DNA of 64,000 nt from Jaapia argillacea MUCL 33604 (GCA_000697665.1 KL197760.1:89427-153426); one strand, 5' to 3'. Positions 1 through 11,373 are shown, counted from the first letter of the stretch. A program made the numbers and translations. The notes: generated by a model from the letters alone, not told the origin.

Positions 1-232
1 GCAAACCATCCTTCCATTCCGAAGGGTTCTCTTTCCGCGTCTCCTCGATGGGTGTAAGGAGAGGAAGTTCAAACATACCCCTGAACACAGGCGAGGCAAG
101 TGAGAGAAGGCACTTTAAGAGCTGAAAGTCGACATTGTCTGAGCTCCTGATAATAACGTCGCCGTCAGAGTTATCAAATGGATGAGGAGCGTTGCTAGCG
201 AGCTCGATAGGCGAGGAATTTGTGCTCGGCAT
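1..232 (-). CDS. BTB/POZ-domain protein, 5' part only (runs off the window)
   Basis: The reverse strand reads from an ATG at 232 to the window edge without a stop, about 77 codons. After a Ser/Pro-rich start it shows a BTB opening: [14 protein letters not shown], then L-L-S-L-A-S-P-V-F-R-G-M-F-E-L-P. The same two blocks occur in the BTB genes at 55933 and 57263, so all three are one family. BTB domains mediate dimerisation and often act as adaptors, for example for Cullin-3 ligases; nothing here shows which role applies. It is transcribed outward, mirroring the two right-hand copies. The C-terminal half lies outside the window, so its integrity is unknown. Confidence 0.8.
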   Translation of the reverse strand, partial: MPSTNSSPIELASNAPHPFDNSDGDVIIRSSDNVDFQLLKCLLSLASPVFRGMFELPLLTPIEETRKENPSEWKDGL

Positions 233-466
233 CGCGACGTCGATAAATGGATGAGATGGTGGCTGTTTGGATCCCGGAGATAAGTGGCACCGGTCTGAGC
301 AGGGATTGTCACCCAATAACTTTTATCAATCACCTGCTGACGGAGGTGAAGATAGTATTGAAACGCAGGCGACGGGGACACCGATACCAACCATCTCATT
401 TGCCACACTGAGGCACTGCACCAGACAACGTGCTGAACAACCTTGAACTGTATGCCATCAACCCGT

Positions 467-691
467 CTAAGTGTGGCAACAGTACTTCTTATACCCAGTC
501 CAGCAGCAAGCGCCGTCGCCGCAACTATCAGTTTGCTTCTCCACAGAGCCAGCACCGCATCCTCCAGTACAGAAAGGAGCAGTTCAGGACTAAAAGCAAG
601 ATCCCTCCGCGGTTTCAGCAGTGAGAGAAGTAGCTTGGCCGCTGGCGAATAGGGTAACAACCAAGACCATGATGGCTGTGAAGGGCTTCAT
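467..691 (-). pseudogene. Cysteine-rich small secreted protein remnant with two in-frame stops
   Basis: On the reverse strand an ATG at 691 opens a signal-peptide-like start (M-K-P-F-T-A-I-M-V-L-V-V-T-L-F-A). The same frame then shows a cysteine-rich block with TAPFC, GGC, CGDGACCW and KKYCC before a stop at 467-469. About 75 codons in total. The frame is broken near codons 34 and 36 by TAG and TGA, in a SCF-x-S-x-TAPFC context where the x positions would fit Trp and Gly codons. No GT..AG intron would remove both stops. Small secreted Cys-rich proteins of this pattern are common in fungi; the function is unknown. It could be a pseudogene or a sequence-error case. Confidence 0.55.
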
Positions 692-1684
692 GATGTCTGT
701 GGACAAAAAGGTTTCAGCGACGCGACCGGGTGGTTTAAATGCTTGAAAACACCCACACCTCGAGGGAGAACCGTTTCGAAAAGCGATGGTTTAGATAAAC
801 GAGAGGTAGCCTGTGAGAGGAAAGTCAGCCCAGGTCTCGGGTCGAAGGGGTGGGGAGAGATGTATACGAAGGCTCGAGAGGAGGTTCACTGAAGTATCGG
901 AGAGCCTTGGTTGCGTATTTATGCAAGGTGCCAGCTCAAGACGCTTCCCTGTATCCGAGACAGCGCAAGTAGCAGGGAGCATTCAAGACGGCGGGAGACC
1001 GGTCAAGGATGACCGAGAAGCAGCGCAGAAAGACTTGATTTTTGATTTGAGGATGCAAACAGTAGTAATCATCATCCTGTATTGGGCATGACATCCTCAT
1101 GGTAGGACCACCGACTACCAGCCAGGATGGCATGCGAGAATCGTCGAGGCAGGTATCCGAACTGAAGCGACAGCCAAGCAAACGGAGATTCAAACCGCCG
1201 AGTCAGCCGCTGTAGTCGTATAACTGGAAGGAGTCACCAGTACCATGGCCAAGACATTTCCACCCTGTAAACCCAACTTCTGTCATCAAATAATATCTTC
1301 CTCCTTGCTGGCTAGAGATGGTAAGTGGTGCACTTTGAACTAGTGACATGCTATGTAGTTGCAACCCCTGCTATAAAATCATGCCAGGTTTAGAGGATTT
1401 GAGTGAGTCATGGAGGCAAAACACTCGGACAACACACAGAAACATTGAAGCATATTTGCAGCCGTTTTTTCTTCATGACGTCGCAGGTCCCATGATTTCA
1501 CCAAGACCGACGGTAGACGGAGTAGCCTTCGGCTTCACCTCAAAACCGTAGATTACTTGATAGTTGCAGCGACGCCACCATTCTCAACATCTGGTCGTGT
1601 AAAGGTGGTAACTGGCAACGCGGCAAGAAAATCACGGGCAAAAAAGGTCAGCAAAAGAAAAAAATGCACCGAAGATTGAGCTCT
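692..1684. other. Intergenic, no gene recognised
   Basis: Only short overlapping frames on both strands, without recognisable domains. It would contain the promoter of the secreted-protein remnant and the 3' flank of the tRNA-Glu gene. Confidence 0.5.
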
Positions 1685-1774
1685 TCCGAAACGGGGAATC
1701 GAACCCCGGGCTATCGCGATCACAGCAGCTATGAGCGTGAGAGGCGATAATGTTAGCCACTACACCATTTCGGA
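1685..1774 (-). tRNA. tRNA-Glu (CTC) with a 19-nt intron
   Basis: Reverse strand. The acceptor halves TCCGAAA and TTTCGGA pair perfectly. The A-box region is TGGTGTAGTGGCTA and the B box is GGTTCGATTCC. The anticodon loop CTCTCAC (anticodon CTC) sits on an ATCGC/GCGAT stem. A 19-nt insertion after the base 3' of the anticodon is a canonical tRNA intron position; removal leaves a 71-nt tRNA. Upstream lies an array of its own 5' fragments (1790-2105). A second copy with a 15-nt intron is at 52934. Confidence 0.95.
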
Positions 1775-1789
1775 GATGAACATTGGGTT

Positions 1790-2105
1790 TGACATACCTA
1801 TATGATGCCCATTCGACCCGTATCCGCTGTGAGACGATCAGTTATGTTAGACACTACACCACGTCGGAGGTGAAAGGTGGGCGTCTCACCTATATGCAGT
1901 AGCCACTACACCATTTTGGAGGTGAAGAGTTGGTTGACATGCCTATATGTTGCTTCCTCGGCTCCATATAGGCTGGAGACTCGGAGAGGTGATACATTCT
2001 GTTAGACACTACACCATGTCGGAGGTGAAAGGTAGGTGTAACTCACCTATATGCAGTAGCCACTACACCATTTCGGAGGTGAAAGGCAAGTTTAACTTAT
2101 CTATA
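1790..2105 (-). repeat. Tandem array of tRNA-Glu 5'-end fragments
   Basis: Four degenerate copies of the tRNA-Glu 5' end plus its flank (ttcacc-tccgaaatggtgtagtgg type) lie head-to-tail upstream of the real tRNA, with 5' ends near 1868, 1920, 2023 and 2077. Two types alternate: one reads TCCGAAATGG..GGCTACTGCATATAGG, the other TCCGACATGG..TGTCTAAC..TATCACCTCTCC. All keep an A-box-like segment but lack the T arm and B box, so none can be a complete tRNA gene. Confidence 0.85.
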
Positions 2106-2392
2106 CAAGACTCACCACACCTTGGAGCCAATATACGAGATTATCTGCACCGTGTCAGATAGACAGACCATCTGGGTCACGACGCCAAGTCCAGACGACG
2201 GCATTGAGTGGATAGTGGACGAGCCAGGGATAACATCGCGTCTGACACTCATGTAAAGGATGGTCACGGTCAAGTCATGGTGAAAGGTCCTTTGTAATTG
2301 GTGAGCGTAGCAGGATCCGTATGGCACAAAATACTCTACCGAAAACAGGTATTGGCCACTAATGAGACAAACTACGGAGAAGACCAACCCGG
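2106..2392 (-). repeat. Conserved 3' flank of the coiled-coil cassette
   Basis: Non-coding block between the coiled-coil stop codon and the tRNA-Glu array. It is closely similar to 16740-17045 and 52398-52690, with shared stretches such as CAGGGATAACATC and GGTCACGGTCAAGTCATGG. Its conservation marks it as part of the duplicated unit. Confidence 0.75.
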
Positions 2393-4445
2393 CTACGCGA
2401 CAAACATGACGACGTCGTGATCATCACCATAAACACCCGGCCTCCATGACAGCTTATAAACCAGGTTTTCTGAAATACGAAAACATATAATCAGAGGCAC
2501 GACATCGAATGTGGTAGGCATCGGCTTACTGAAGGACGAAGGTTCGATGGCCCTCCAAGGTGACCAACAACTCGAGAGCTTGTGGCAAGAGGTGCGGTGG
2601 GAGGAAACTTTGAAACCTTAGTTTCAACTCGCTCAAGAGACCTCAAGGACAGTTGTAATCTGAGGGCCATGGGATATGATGTTAGCCCCAGGCACGGAAT
2701 TAGAAGGCGATTTCGCCACAGATGAAGCACAACCCATAGGAGGGTAGAAATGGAACTCGACGAAGAAGTACCAGGTGGAAATGCGGCAGCAGGAGTATTC
2801 GTGAAGGGAGACGAACAAAGAGCAGGAGTCGACAAAGGGGAAGGCGTCGACGCTGGAGTAGAAATCGAAAATCTAGCATGAGAAGCAGAGCCGGTGGCGA
2901 TCAAGTGAGGTCAGAACGCATCGGTCTTTGGAGCGAGAGTTGAACTAGAGATCGTAGCATCACAAGAGGTCGGTGGGTGCAGATTGGCGGAGCCATGCAC
3001 GTGATAGTTAAGATAAGCTAGCAGCAGAGGGTCGTCCGATCCTGGGATTGCTTGACTACCGTTCATGGAGAGAGCAATATCCAGGATGCGAATAGAAAGG
3101 GTTCGTCGATGAATACTTGTGGAGCCCGAATGGAGTGCGCCTCGAGGGTTCTGATGGTGATCGGAGGGCGAGAATGCCACCCCACCTGCATTGAGTCGAG
3201 ACATGGGAGAGGATCTCCTCAGACTAGGAGGAGGCGCTACAGGTCCAGAGCTCGAGGACGGTGGACGTGCTAACCGTCGTCCACGATCGAGGTCTCGTCC
3301 ATGACAAGGGTAGGAACCCCGGTCAATGGAGTAAATTTGTCATTTCGAGGCGAATCTCCCCAAGGAGGCGATGGCGAGGAAGATTGAGCGCCGAGTTCGA
3401 AAGACTTTTTCTTCCTCGAGGGAACTGATTGCCCATGTTGGTTTGGGGAGGAAGGATGAATCAGATTCCACCGATTTGACGACGAAGTGGCAGTGGTAGC
3501 AACGGTGATGTACTTCTCGACCCTATGCAATGACTGGGCTTGTTGATTTTGATGCCTGATCGCGTCCAATAACCGCGTATCGAGGGTGTCTAGGTGGATG
3601 TCGAGGGACGAGGAATCTGGTTGTAGTCTCACCTTTGTGACTGACACTCCCAACGCTTCGACGATCCCATAGAATTCGGACATCTGGGCACTCCTCTCTT
3701 GAGACGACCAAGGCTCGACGCAACATCGTGGAAGGTGATCCCACACGATTTAACGCGCTCCTTCACTCCTTCGGCTCCCGAACCCATCTGCACCTGCATA
3801 GGCTCTTCCAATCCACCCTTCACGTCAAGCTCAAAACTTTCCTCGACTGGATTATCATCCGTGCCCCACTTCCCTCAGACCCTCCTTCGTCTCCTTACGG
3901 GTTTCCCTGACTTCCCTTCTCGCCTCTTCTACAGCTTCCTTGACAACCAGCTGAACTTGATTGGTCATTTGAACAAGAGGACGGACAGTGGAGAGCGTGG
4001 TGAGGATATGCGTTTGGTTCAAGAAGCGTTTGGACTGTTGAGGCTTGTGCTTGTGTCAGCTAGAGGGGCTGGTCGTGAGTCGAGTTGAAGGAATGGCTAA
4101 GACGGAGGAGGGAAGGGATTGGGAGTCAAGATCTCCGTCTGGGATGCAATAAATAATATGGACATACGCACCAGGTGCAAGACACCTACCCTCCGATCCA
4201 ACGCCTCCAGCTTCCTCTTCGCCGAGCCCACATCCTTTAACACGCCTTCCATCATAGAGGCCCGTGCGGGAGTGTCCATAGTTTGTAGAACTGTCCTTTG
4301 ACTCCGATCCACTTCCAATCCCACATCAGATGGGCACAGAGTAGGTGAATATATGCACCCTCAACTGACCCAAATCACCAACGTCCCCGCTACTTGTAAG
4401 CGCCCCAAACCCACTCCCACCTGCCTTCACCCCAACATCCTCGAT
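2393..4445 (-). pseudogene. Coiled-coil cassette gene, copy A (degenerate, 5' end lost)
   Basis: The reverse strand aligns by eye with the genes at 17046-19655 and 49888-52397, but with many substitutions and frame breaks. It retains the middle segment (VSVTKVRLQPDSSSLD, HLDTLDTRLLDAIRHQ, KYITVATTATSSS) and the terminal exon (NLVYKL..RPGVYGDDHD). The acidic tail is shortened: the Asp/Glu run seen in the other copies is deleted. Homology stops abruptly near 4445, so the N-terminal exon is missing. It is useful because it has no gap where copies B and C are filled with N: at about 2900-3300 it shows an intron ending ..CTGTAG and a Ser/Arg-rich exon containing MSRLNAGGVAFSPSDHH. Confidence 0.7.
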
Positions 4446-5058
4446 GCCCGGTGGTGCCCGAACCGTATGTCAATGTTTACTTTCCCATAGCATACCCTCG
4501 AAAGCGCGCTTGAGGGAGGTTTCCGATTGGAGAATGTACAGCTCGTGGGGACTTTTCCTATATAGCAATTGCCATCTGGAAAACAGCAAAGTGGGAAATT
4601 GGAGTTCTCCTTCATTGATCGACCCACGAGCAATTTGCTACAGCCGCAGCAAAATTCCATTTGCTCGTCCTTGAATCGAGTAGTTTCTTTCGAAGAGTAT
4701 ATAGAGATTTACTATGATTCTTTTATGAGTCATCCACCCCGCTGGACTCCGGATCGAATCCAAACCTCCGCAGAGGCATCAAATACCCTCACCTGCTTTA
4801 CCCTCACGCCTGCTTCATTCTGTGCCTCTGAGTAGTCTTCATAGGCAACACGAGGTTACAGGATGTTCAGGCATATTGACGGTCCCCTGAGCCCTCTGGA
4901 ACTGGTGTTTGTTGTAGTTCTCGACACGCTGCGATGGACGGCACGTTTTCACCTCCACGACATCCCAATGCCTCATACATGCGGTTTCTTAGCATCCTTT
5001 GAATCAAATAGCCCGTTTTCCGGTCTATTTCCCCAACCCCAACCCGTCCCTCCTACTG
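4446..5058. other. Spacer between truncated coiled-coil copy and transposon gene
   Basis: No recognisable coding sequence. It starts where homology to the coiled-coil cassette ends and may include the left flank of the inserted KDZ-type element. I found no matching terminal repeat on the right side by eye. Confidence 0.4.
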
Positions 5059-7237
5059 ATGACTTCAAGCTTCCTCCGCGCGTTGAGCTCCTCCCCCGAA
5101 ATACTGGATATTCTATCCGTCCACGAGATCTACTTATTCCTCAACCTGATCCAGCAACTATGCGCTCGTATAAGCCGAGGGATTGCACCCCATGTTCCCG
5201 AACCTCCGTTGGTCCTTGAGTCCGACGTCACAGGCTTCTTTGGGAGTGTGTTGGGCGTCAACGACGCCGTCGTTGCGAGCTGCTGGAAGATGTTTCGCAT
5301 GTATGCATGGGATACTGAGAACTGGAGAGGCGATGACTGTTCATGGGATTCCGGTAATCTGAAGCTATTTCTAGATCATGGTCTTCACCACGAGATTGGT
5401 ATGTCGTCGTCCTTTTATCAACCTTCAGTTCATCCTTAACACTACCATATTCTTTACAGGCTTTCGTGACCTTGAACCGCCCACTCGTGTGTGCATAGAC
5501 CCACGCTGCGCACTTCCAAATGGCAAGGGTCCGGAGCTTGTGGAGCGGCACCACCATCCGGTCACCCTGTTCACGCGTGATGTTGGCGCTGTTCCAGTAT
5601 GGTCGAACTCGTTGTACTGCCGCGGTGAGTCTAGTAACTTAAGTGTGGCCATACCTTCCTAATCACGGTTGTCCCAGGTTGTAAAACGTGGTACCATCCC
5701 AACTACTATGTCCATGATGGGGCAATGCAGCGAACATACTACGCTGGTATGCCGTCCATTCTCCAAGGTTCAAAACGTTTCTACTTTGAGGCATCCCTTT
5801 GTGAACGGTTTCGTAACATGATGGTGTGCTCGTGGTGAGTTCTCGACCACTTGGGTTTCTGATGTGGGCAATTACTTACGAGAGCTGGACTAGGGCCTCA
5901 GCAACAAACTGTGCCAGAATTTACAATCTTGAGACTCCAGATGCAAGCTCCCGACCAAAGATTCAGTGGCCGATTAGCCTGAAGATGGATTGTGAAAATG
6001 TTTGGGATGCATTCTTCATGTTCGGCCTCCTGAAGGATCAGGGCACAAGCCTCAACCTCAAGCACAAGGTGTCATCTCATGCCATTCGTCTGGCTCCTGC
6101 TCTGGAGGCTTGGAACGAGTCGATGGTGGGGCCAGGGCAACCCCGATGGAGCCACACTTGTAATTTATGCTGCGAGGTGCAGACCATGGCTGATGGTGAC
6201 ACATGTGAGTGGTTTGTATGCTTCTTGGACATATTTAGCCGCTTACTATTGTGAATGAAAATTAGGGGCCCTTCGCGCTGTCATAACGGATGGTGTTACC
6301 CTTGGCCATCCATGCTGTCGTGTTCACGATTGCAAGGTACCACTCAAAAGCCAGCGGGATACATGGATACATACTGTCGGCAGCATGATGCTTTGAAGAA
6401 GAAGTGCGCCATTGATACCTGTGCTAATGAAGTTGAAGCTGGGTTTCAGACATGTTCCCTCTCTGATCACCGCACCCTTGAAGATCGCCATCGAGAACAA
6501 AACCGTGCCATGTTCCAACTGAAATGGCACTTGGAGAACCTGAAGATCTCTCAGACTGAAGATTCTCTCCGCACAGAGGATGGGGGGGCTGTTGTGGGGG
6601 ATGAGCTCCATGACGTTCAATGTGAGGGGAAGCCAGAGGAAGGGAATAGGAAGTTTCGAGCCCAATTTGGCTGGAGACGGACTCATAACGAGGAGCTGTG
6701 TGTTGCGACGTGTGGGGTCATCCTTGGACGTGCGACATTTTTTGGTTCCGAGGGTCCTAACGGTGTTTGAGTGGGTTTGAATTTCTCGATTGACATGTTC
6801 AGGTGCTCATTCATTTGCAGGTATTTCATAGAACATTGTTTCCCACTCTGCAATCACTGCCTGGGTGCATATTTCACGACAACAATTGTAATGTGAAGAA
6901 GGTTCTCGAATCTTTGTGCAATGAGTACTTCAGTCGCTGTGCACTTCCGGTGGATGTTTTTCACATGAAGTCGAAGCACAAGGAATCAGATCAGTACTGT
7001 AATTCGCGGTGCAATCCCGCAAACTGGCCAAGCCTAATGACAGTGGATGGCAAGTGGCGATTCAATTCCTCAGCCACAGAGATTACCAATGCATGGTTTG
7101 GGGGATTCCAGTTGATTGTCAGGGAGATGAGAGTGGAGAGGTATAATTTTTTTCTTGATGAGATGATTAAAATACGGAACAAGTTGATTGTACAAGATCT
7201 GGAGCAGAAGGGTGCTTGTCTGTACAATATTCCTTGA
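5059..7237 (+). pseudogene. KDZ-transposon-associated CxC5/CxC6 protein, frameshifted
   Basis: Multi-exon gene from ATG 5059 to a TGA at 7235-7237. The N-terminal part resembles the CxC5 cysteine cluster (VCIDPRCALPNGKG, SLYCRGCKTWYHPNYYVHDG). The middle is a CxC6 cluster (VITDGVTLGHPCCRVHDCKVPL, YCRQHDALKKKCAIDTC, GFQTCSLSDHRTLED). The C-terminal part is conserved in these proteins (GCIFHDNNC, VDVFHMKSKHKESDQYC, WRFNSSATEITNAWFGGFQ, YNFFLDEMIKIRNKL). These modules are known from KDZ DNA transposons of fungi (Kyakuja-Dileera-Zisupton). An 8-bp tandem duplication (6358-6365 and 6366-6373) breaks the frame between the CxC6 halves. The other exons read well, so the decay is recent. It converges on the RTC4-like gene. 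Confidence 0.75.
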
Positions 7238-7420
7238 GCTGTATTACTTGGATCTACTTAATCTATGCTGTATGGTAATATACTTGCTACATTATTAGGG
7301 TGTCTGATTTGGAAGGAATGAACACATAGCGATTATCACTGTGTGAGAAGAGTAAGTAAGAGAACTGTGAGTGTCTGCCCTCAGACTGATAGGATAGAAG
7401 AAACAGAGTGGAAAATGTAC

Positions 7421-10215
7421 TCAATCGTCAATGACAATTGGATCCTCAGAGTTGCCTGAGATGATGACAGAACACTCCTCAGCCTTTATGGTAATCTCAG
7501 CAGATGCAAGAGTGTAGTGGCCCTCCTCGTCATCATCATCCGGGAATGTGATAAACCCGTACGTATCGCTAGCCTTCTTCGTCTTGATGGCTTGGTTGCG
7601 TGACACTCCAAGATCAGCTTGGATAAGTCGGATGGCCACCTCTGGCACTAGAACACGATTAACAAAAACCTTGCCAGGGATGTTGATTGGTTGGGGTTCA
7701 GAACCATCATCACGACCAATATAGTCAACCCTGTCGATCTCAAGAGCAGGAAATGCTTTGAGAAGCAACAGGTACATGATTTGGTAACCCTTTGGCCCGT
7801 AGCTAAGTCACAACAATCAGAATCAGGGAGTTACAGATAGATCGAGATAGTGAATGGGAAAACATACTAGCCAACACCAATATTCCTCATCGCACCATAC
7901 TCACCCTCCAGATAAAATGTTCGCGCTGAGCCATCCTCCTTAATGCCCTCCTCAAGCTTCTGAAAGTACGAGTTGCTATCGGGATTGTCGATGATATGCA
8001 ACAGGATGGGGCAGAGAGATTGGATGTGTGATACGAGGTGATTGAAATCAATATCCGTAGGCCAGTGTTCGTGTGAGGCTTGAGCTGCAACAACACTCTC
8101 GAATCGATGTCGCTCACAGTGCTTCGCAGTAGCGGTGGCAGGAAATACTTGCAGGTGGTTCTCATTGCGCGTGATGGCCATGTTGGGAGCTGGTGTGCTG
8201 ATCTTCTCAAGTTCAGTGCACTGATCGCAGAGGCATTGAGATGGCTGAGGAGGATAGACTTCATCGCAGAACGGGCAGAGAAGACAGGGATCAAGTGCAA
8301 CAAATCCGTCATCAGAATCTGATGAATCCCCGTCATCACCCACTACGACTGAATGTTTTGGCTTCATCACCACGTCCAACATCTCTTCGTCCTTGACAGA
8401 ACGAAAAGATGGGCCAGGAGAGCTAATCATCACCAGTTTCCCCAACTCAATCGCCCTGAACGCCGCGACAAATTCGGGCCATCCACCCTCTTCACTGTTT
8501 CTGAGGGACTTGAACTCTTTGATTAGGTCTTTTCCAAGAGTCTTGGCGCGTCCATACACCCCCCAGTGTAACGAAAATGTCAATTGAACGAATAGAGTGC
8601 CTTTGAAGACAGTGGAGAATGCATCGGGGATGAGAAGTTTGCCCTTCGTGCATTGAGCCAAGAGAAGGTCCATCGCCTTGAACCCCGTGAGGATATACGC
8701 CGCGGAGTATGATGTTGGCCAAATCTTGATAACATCTCCCTTCCAAGGACGACGCTTCTTCTTCAGCTGAGGGACACTTGCCATCCGAGAGCTTCCCTGG
8801 AGAAACTCGGGACCAGCAAGGGGTTCTTCAACTTTCGGGACAAGGTGTGAGATTGTCGATGGGAAGTCGTCATCGCTGTCTGAGTCCAAAGTCAAGTTGA
8901 TGGTGCAGCGACGTTTCGGAAGTGGTTCTGAAAATTGAGTTTGATCATTGTGAGTGACATTCTCATCAGGAGAACGAGCACGTTTCAAGGTAACAGGCTC
9001 CGAGGATAGGGGTCTGTTGTTATCTGAACGACCTTTTCCCTTGCCAGGAACAGGCCCACGCTTTCGGATATGAGCTTCAATTCCAGGGCAATCAGAATTA
9101 CTGAGGCGGGAACCTTGCAAGCCGCCTGGCAGTGCTTGATAAAGAAGAACATCATTCTTAGCGACCTTTCGTGATGTAGCCCTCGTGTGATGCTCCCACC
9201 CAGTTTCGTAAGCTTCAAGATAGACCTCATCGGTGAGAAGTCCAAAGGACTCGGCAATGGCAGGATAGTCGGAGAGAGAGAAGTTGGGAAAATCTTCGAC
9301 TACTACGGGAAAGGTCACGGATGGAACATTAGCCTATTTGAAATAATCAGTGTTGCTCAATGTGCTCGCACTGAATCAACTAACCTTCGGCCAGTACATT
9401 ATCTTGACTTGGACTTTTGTTGCGAGCTCAGAACTTCGTTGTGTCTTAGAAGTAACCAGATCTTGCTTGGCTGATGCTAATCGGTGTTGATGTAACCACT
9501 CTGGGCCAACATTTTGCCACATGGTCGAAAGTGGTGCAGCATGGTTTGCCGATGGTGCAGTGAGTAGTACATTCGAGGACGATGTAGTTGCTGAGGTAGG
9601 AATAATGAGGGACTGTTCACGAATACGGGATTCTGAAGGAGTGGAAGCTCTGGCCGAAGTCGGTGGAGATCCGCGACTAGAGCCAGTGACATCGTGATTC
9701 TCGATAGGGATGGAATCGGCGGTAGGTAACTTATCATTGACGGCGTGATCGTGGGGCTGAGTTAACAGGGCAGCGGCACCGGTGCGCTGAACACCTGTGG
9801 CAAGCCTCTGTGCGAAAAGTGCTTGAGCAACGGCGGCAGCAAGTCGGTGCTTGTTGTATGCGCAGACACGGTGAGGTAAACCCGCGAGGATTTGCGATTC
9901 CACAAAGCTCCGGCAGCAGGAAATACACTGCATGCCAGAACACTGCACGCTGCCCTTTGTTCTCGTCCCTCCCTTCGTTACACATGTCGCCGTTGCACAA
10001 TGAACGGCAGCAGCAGATTTCGTGGATGACAGTGACGGTGTCGCGCTGGGTTCTGATAGAAGTTGAGGAGGCGGAAGATTATGGGATTGATATGTTACTG
10101 GACGGTTTGATATGTTTTGATTCGCGAGGTCATCCATGGATAGAAGTCCGGATGCGAGTGCGTCGACTATCTGCGTGGCAACGTCGTCGTCGAACAAAGG
10201 GTCTGTGATAAACAA
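7421..10215 (-). CDS. RTC4-like domain protein, probably transposon-associated
   Basis: Multi-exon reverse-strand gene. The first large exon (10215 to about 9384) has a Cys cluster (CATATCVTKG, QCSGMQCISCC), then a Ser/Thr/Ala-rich linker. An intron (about 9383-9332) leads to a long exon with basic and acidic stretches (PLPKRRC, DSDSDDD). A zinc-ribbon-like CPFCDEVYPPQPS..CLCDQC and CERHRFES..GWP-type segment (HWPTDIDFNHLVSHI) match RTC4-like domains. The last intron (about 7869-7804) rebuilds a G-Y-Y-G-P-K-G-Y motif typical of that domain. In yeast Rtc4 is linked genetically to telomere capping; in basidiomycetes this domain is common in transposon-linked genes. It ends 184 bp from the convergent CxC5/CxC6 gene. 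No stop was seen in the exons. Exon limits are approximate. Confidence 0.65.
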
Positions 10216-10246
10216 GACGTAACGACACCACCCGTTAGAACACTAC

Positions 10247-10510
10247 TCAGAACAGATCAATCCAAGGGAGGGAGGCAGTTTCGTGACTGGAACATACCGT
10301 GTGCTGTATACGATTCTTGTTCGATGGGTTCCCCGTGCCCTTGTTGACGGAGGGCAGCTTCAGTTGGTTACAACACTTAGGACACGAATTCAAAGCAGAA
10401 TAGAGAAGCATATAGGTATTAGAGCACCGAGGGCATGCTGAGGTGGATATACGATACAACGATGAAGAGTGGAGGAGGGAGACGGGAATTGGACTTCTCG
10501 GCTCATGCAA
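10247..10510 (-). other. Possible extra exon or fragment with two CxxC pairs
   Basis: An 87-codon reverse frame has CPRC and CPKC spaced by 15 residues, a zinc-binding look. It lies just upstream of the RTC4-like gene. It could be an upstream exon of that gene or a leftover of another transposon gene; I cannot decide. Confidence 0.25.
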
Positions 10511-10767
10511 TTTTTTTCATCACGCCGAGAAGACCAGAGGGAGCAAAGCAAGCCAACGAACCAAGCCAGAGACAGAGCAGAGGGTAATGTAGCATTTCCC
10601 CAGATAGGTTGAGAGCGCCAAGGGCGCGCTGCGCCGCGATGTGCGCCAAGTCATGTAGCAATCTAGCAAGTTGCCAATTTGCCGGATTGCTACCGCAAAT
10701 TTGCCATATAGGGAGAATCCCCGCAGGCCGTACTTTTTGTCCGATTGCGGCGTTTACTCGACTCTCA

Positions 10768-11154
10768 CTGCAGACGGGTGAGGATAACCCCCCGTGACAT
10801 ATTGTTGGGAAAGCCATCGGAATTTGACGAAAATATACCGCTGAGTGGCGGGCAGACATAGCCACTTGGCATAACACAAAAGATGACAGTTGTATGTCGT
10901 TAGAATAATCACATTGGTCAAACTTAAAATATGTGAAGGTGAAATAGGCACACTTATTTCCTAATAAGGCTATTTTGAGGCTATTAACATATTTTTAGAA
11001 TTACAAGCCGCCCTATTCTAACCACACAGCGGCTATCTTTTGTGTTGTGCCAAGTGGCTATGTCTGCCCACCGCAGAGTGGTATATTTTCGTCAAATTCC
11101 GATGGCTTTCCCAACAATATGTCAGGAGGGGTTGTCCTCACCCATCGGCAGTGT
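10768..11154. repeat. 118-bp imperfect inverted repeat around an AT-rich core
   Basis: Left arm 10768-10885 and right arm 11036-11154 are reverse complements with about a dozen differences. Both contain GCCAAGTGGCTATGTCTGCC, TATATTTTCGTCAAATTCCG and CTTTCCCAACAATATGTCA. The roughly 150-bp core is AT-rich and shows no ORF. This is the form of a small non-autonomous inverted-repeat element (MITE-like) or two copies inserted head to head. No convincing target-site duplication was seen; only TCT flanks both ends. Confidence 0.75.
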
Positions 11155-11373
11155 CTTCCAAAATGCTTGTCCTAGTTGAGCCTGAGCGCCAATCCGATGA
11201 CACGATAGTGGTCGTGTCTCGCCACAGCTTGTCTTTGTCCTCCTAGTCGGTGTTCCATCCAGAAATACAGACTTTAAGTTGCTATCTGCGAACAGGGCCA
11301 GGTACGGGGCATTGATTAACTCCGGTGTTTCTGAGGTTTGACCAGTTCTCTCCACCCAGGTCCTCAGTCCAAG

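Noticed and set aside
115-660. Open reverse frame of 181 codons
   Set aside because: It overlaps both the BTB start (1-232) and the cysteine-rich remnant in a different frame, and its composition shows no domain.
1790-2105. Extra tRNA genes or a CRISPR-like array
   Set aside because: Units lack a T arm and B box, spacing is uneven, and a CRISPR array is not expected in a fungal nuclear genome.
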